Below are positions 5,331 through 6,427 of a DNA stretch of 6,427 bases, in pieces. The translations under genes were made by a program, and so were the position numbers. The notes under the pieces were generated by a model. It did no database searches and was not told the origin of the DNA. It was given only the letters and a program-made list of their open reading frames with translations. The stretch is from Gammaproteobacteria bacterium. Its GTDB lineage: Bacteria; Pseudomonadota; Gammaproteobacteria; JABABF01. The stretch's first letter is position 1; the number at the start of each line of letters is the position of its first letter. The DNA is taken from contig JABABF010000142.1 in assembly GCA_014238345.1 (NCBI GenBank), positions 1 through 6,427 on the forward strand. The letters run 5' to 3'.

Positions 5331-6427
5331 GTGGATGACTTGAGACGCTGGTGCGCAGCGCAACTGGGCGGGGCATCGCCCAAGTGGCAGGAAGTGGGCG
5401 GCGATGCCAGTTCTCGCCGCTATTTCCGCCTGCTGACCCCACCGGCGAGCGGTTTGCTGGCCGTGTACGCACCGCCAGAGCACGAGGACAGCGCCGCCTT
5501 CGTAGCCGTGCAGCAACGGCTGGCAGCTGGCGGCATCACCGTACCCGCCCTGCATGCGATTGATATCAAGCAGGGCTACCTGTTACTGGAAGATTTCGGC
5601 GATACCTTGCTCTTGGCGCGCCTTGAAGGCGGCGATACGGCAGTGGTCGAGGCACTGTACCAGCAGGCGCTACAGACTTTGCTACAGATTCAGCAATGCC
5701 CGCGTGAGGCCGCTGGGTACCGCCTGCCGCACTACAGCAGACAGCTATTAGAGGAGGAACTCGGGCTGTTCGGGCGCTGGTTCGTCAGTGAATTACTGGA
5801 GCTGGAACTGCGTGCCCGAGACGAGCGGCTACTGCGCGGGGTGTTCGAGCTGCTGATAGAGAACATGCTAGCTCAACCCACTGTGTGCGTTCACCGCGAC
5901 TACCATGCACGCAACCTGATGCCCACGGAGGACGGGCGCTTAGGGGTGATCGATTTCCAAGATGCCGTCTGGGGACCGGTCGCCTACGATGTGGCCTCAC
6001 TGCTCAAAGACTGCTACATCGCTTGGGAGCGGGTACTGGTGGAGCGCTGGGTGGAGAACTACCGCAGTCAAGCCGTGGCAGCTGGCATTCTGAGCGACGA
6101 GGACGACAGCGAGCGCTTCCTGCGCGACTTTGACTTGTCCGGCCTGCAGCGACATCTCAAGGTATTGGGCATCTTCGCCCGACTGTGGTTGCGAGACGGC
6201 AAGGCACGCTACTTGGGCGACCTGCCACGGGTGTTGCGCTATGTGCACAACTGTTGCGAGCACTATCCGGAGTTGGAGCCCTTCCACAACTGGTTCGCCG
6301 AGCGGCTGGGGACACAGCTGGTTCCCCGTTTGCAGGCATTGGGCGTGGCGACAGTGGACGGAGCGGGCTGCGGCTATGGACCCACGCGGGCGGCGACGAC
6401 AACCACCGGGGAGGTCGCATCGCCCCC
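5331..6427 (+). CDS. amgK: AmgK-type N-acetylmuramate/N-acetylglucosamine anomeric kinase (3' end beyond window)
   Basis: The frame is open from GTG 5331 to the last base (365 codons, no stop seen). It encodes an aminoglycoside-phosphotransferase-fold kinase of the AmgK type, which phosphorylates the C1 hydroxyl of MurNAc or GlcNAc in cytoplasmic peptidoglycan recycling, before the nucleotidyltransferase MurU. Motifs are GGDASSRRYFR (23-33, nucleotide-binding loop region), VHRDYHARNL (187-196, catalytic Asp190 and Asn195), GVIDFQDAVWGPVAYD (205-220, metal-binding Asp208), and GLQRHLKVLGIFARLW (271-286) followed by RDGKARYLGDLPR, both typical of this family. An AGAGGG 4 nt before GTG 5331 supports that start. 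GTG 5310 and TTG 5340 are in frame, and a TAA at 5307-5309 bounds the ORF. The kinase domain appears to end near residue 338 (RLQALG); the remaining residues look like a low-complexity linker or tail. The segment usually reading MDAPP is VYAPP here (45-49). MurU would be expected next. Confidence 0.9.
   Translation, partial: MDDLRRWCAAQLGGASPKWQEVGGDASSRRYFRLLTPPASGLLAVYAPPEHEDSAAFVAVQQRLAAGGITVPALHAIDIKQGYLLLEDFGDTLLLARLEGGDTAVVEALYQQALQTLLQIQQCPREAAGYRLPHYSRQLLEEELGLFGRWFVSELLELELRARDERLLRGVFELLIENMLAQPTVCVHRDYHARNLMPTEDGRLGVIDFQDAVWGPVAYDVASLLKDCYIAWERVLVERWVENYRSQAVAAGILSDEDDSERFLRDFDLSGLQRHLKVLGIFARLWLRDGKARYLGDLPRVLRYVHNCCEHYPELEPFHNWFAERLGTQLVPRLQALGVATVDGAGCGYGPTRAATTTTGEVASP

Noticed and set aside
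4977..5555. 192-codon minus-strand frame running from the transporter through the spacer into amgK
   Set aside because: It overlaps two well-supported genes on both sides and its product shows no family motif.
6376..6427. ATG at 6376 as a possible murU start in another frame
   Set aside because: The translation (MDPRGRRRQPPGR) lacks the expected nucleotidyltransferase opening with a Gly-rich LAAG motif.

Overview
The window looks like chromosomal DNA from a GC-rich Gram-negative proteobacterium, probably gammaproteobacterial. A betaproteobacterium cannot be excluded, because it can share the lptD-surA-pdxA order. The evidence is an outer-membrane LptD barrel, its periplasmic chaperone SurA and the first residues of PdxA in that classical order. 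A divergent AmgK-type sugar kinase lies beyond them, a position also known from pseudomonads. I see no mobile elements, CRISPR arrays, tRNA or rRNA genes.

Layout. Four genes read leftward on the minus strand: a POT/PTR2-family peptide transporter (3682-5214), lptD (1379-3598), surA (106-1386) and the start of pdxA (1-109, cut by the window edge). The last three are tightly packed. surA starts inside the last codons of lptD (8-nt overlap) and pdxA starts on the stop of surA (4-nt GTGA overlap). The transporter is separated from lptD by 83 nt that hold two inverted repeats but no convincing terminator or promoter. Reading rightward from a 116-nt divergent spacer is an amgK-like kinase (5331 to the window end). 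It stays open to the last base, so its end is not seen.

How the genes work together. LptD inserts lipopolysaccharide into the outer leaflet, and SurA chaperones outer-membrane barrels including LptD. PdxA belongs to pyridoxal phosphate synthesis and travels with surA by conserved linkage. AmgK phosphorylates the anomeric position of MurNAc/GlcNAc in the peptidoglycan-recycling route that bypasses de novo UDP-MurNAc synthesis, and its partner murU would be expected just to the right. The less usual element is the proton-coupled oligopeptide transporter placed between lptD and amgK. A role in recovering peptides next to wall-sugar recycling is possible but only inferred.

Nothing here is clearly a new system. 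The points most worth checking are the open C-terminus of AmgK, the transporter insertion, and the extra cysteines of LptD.
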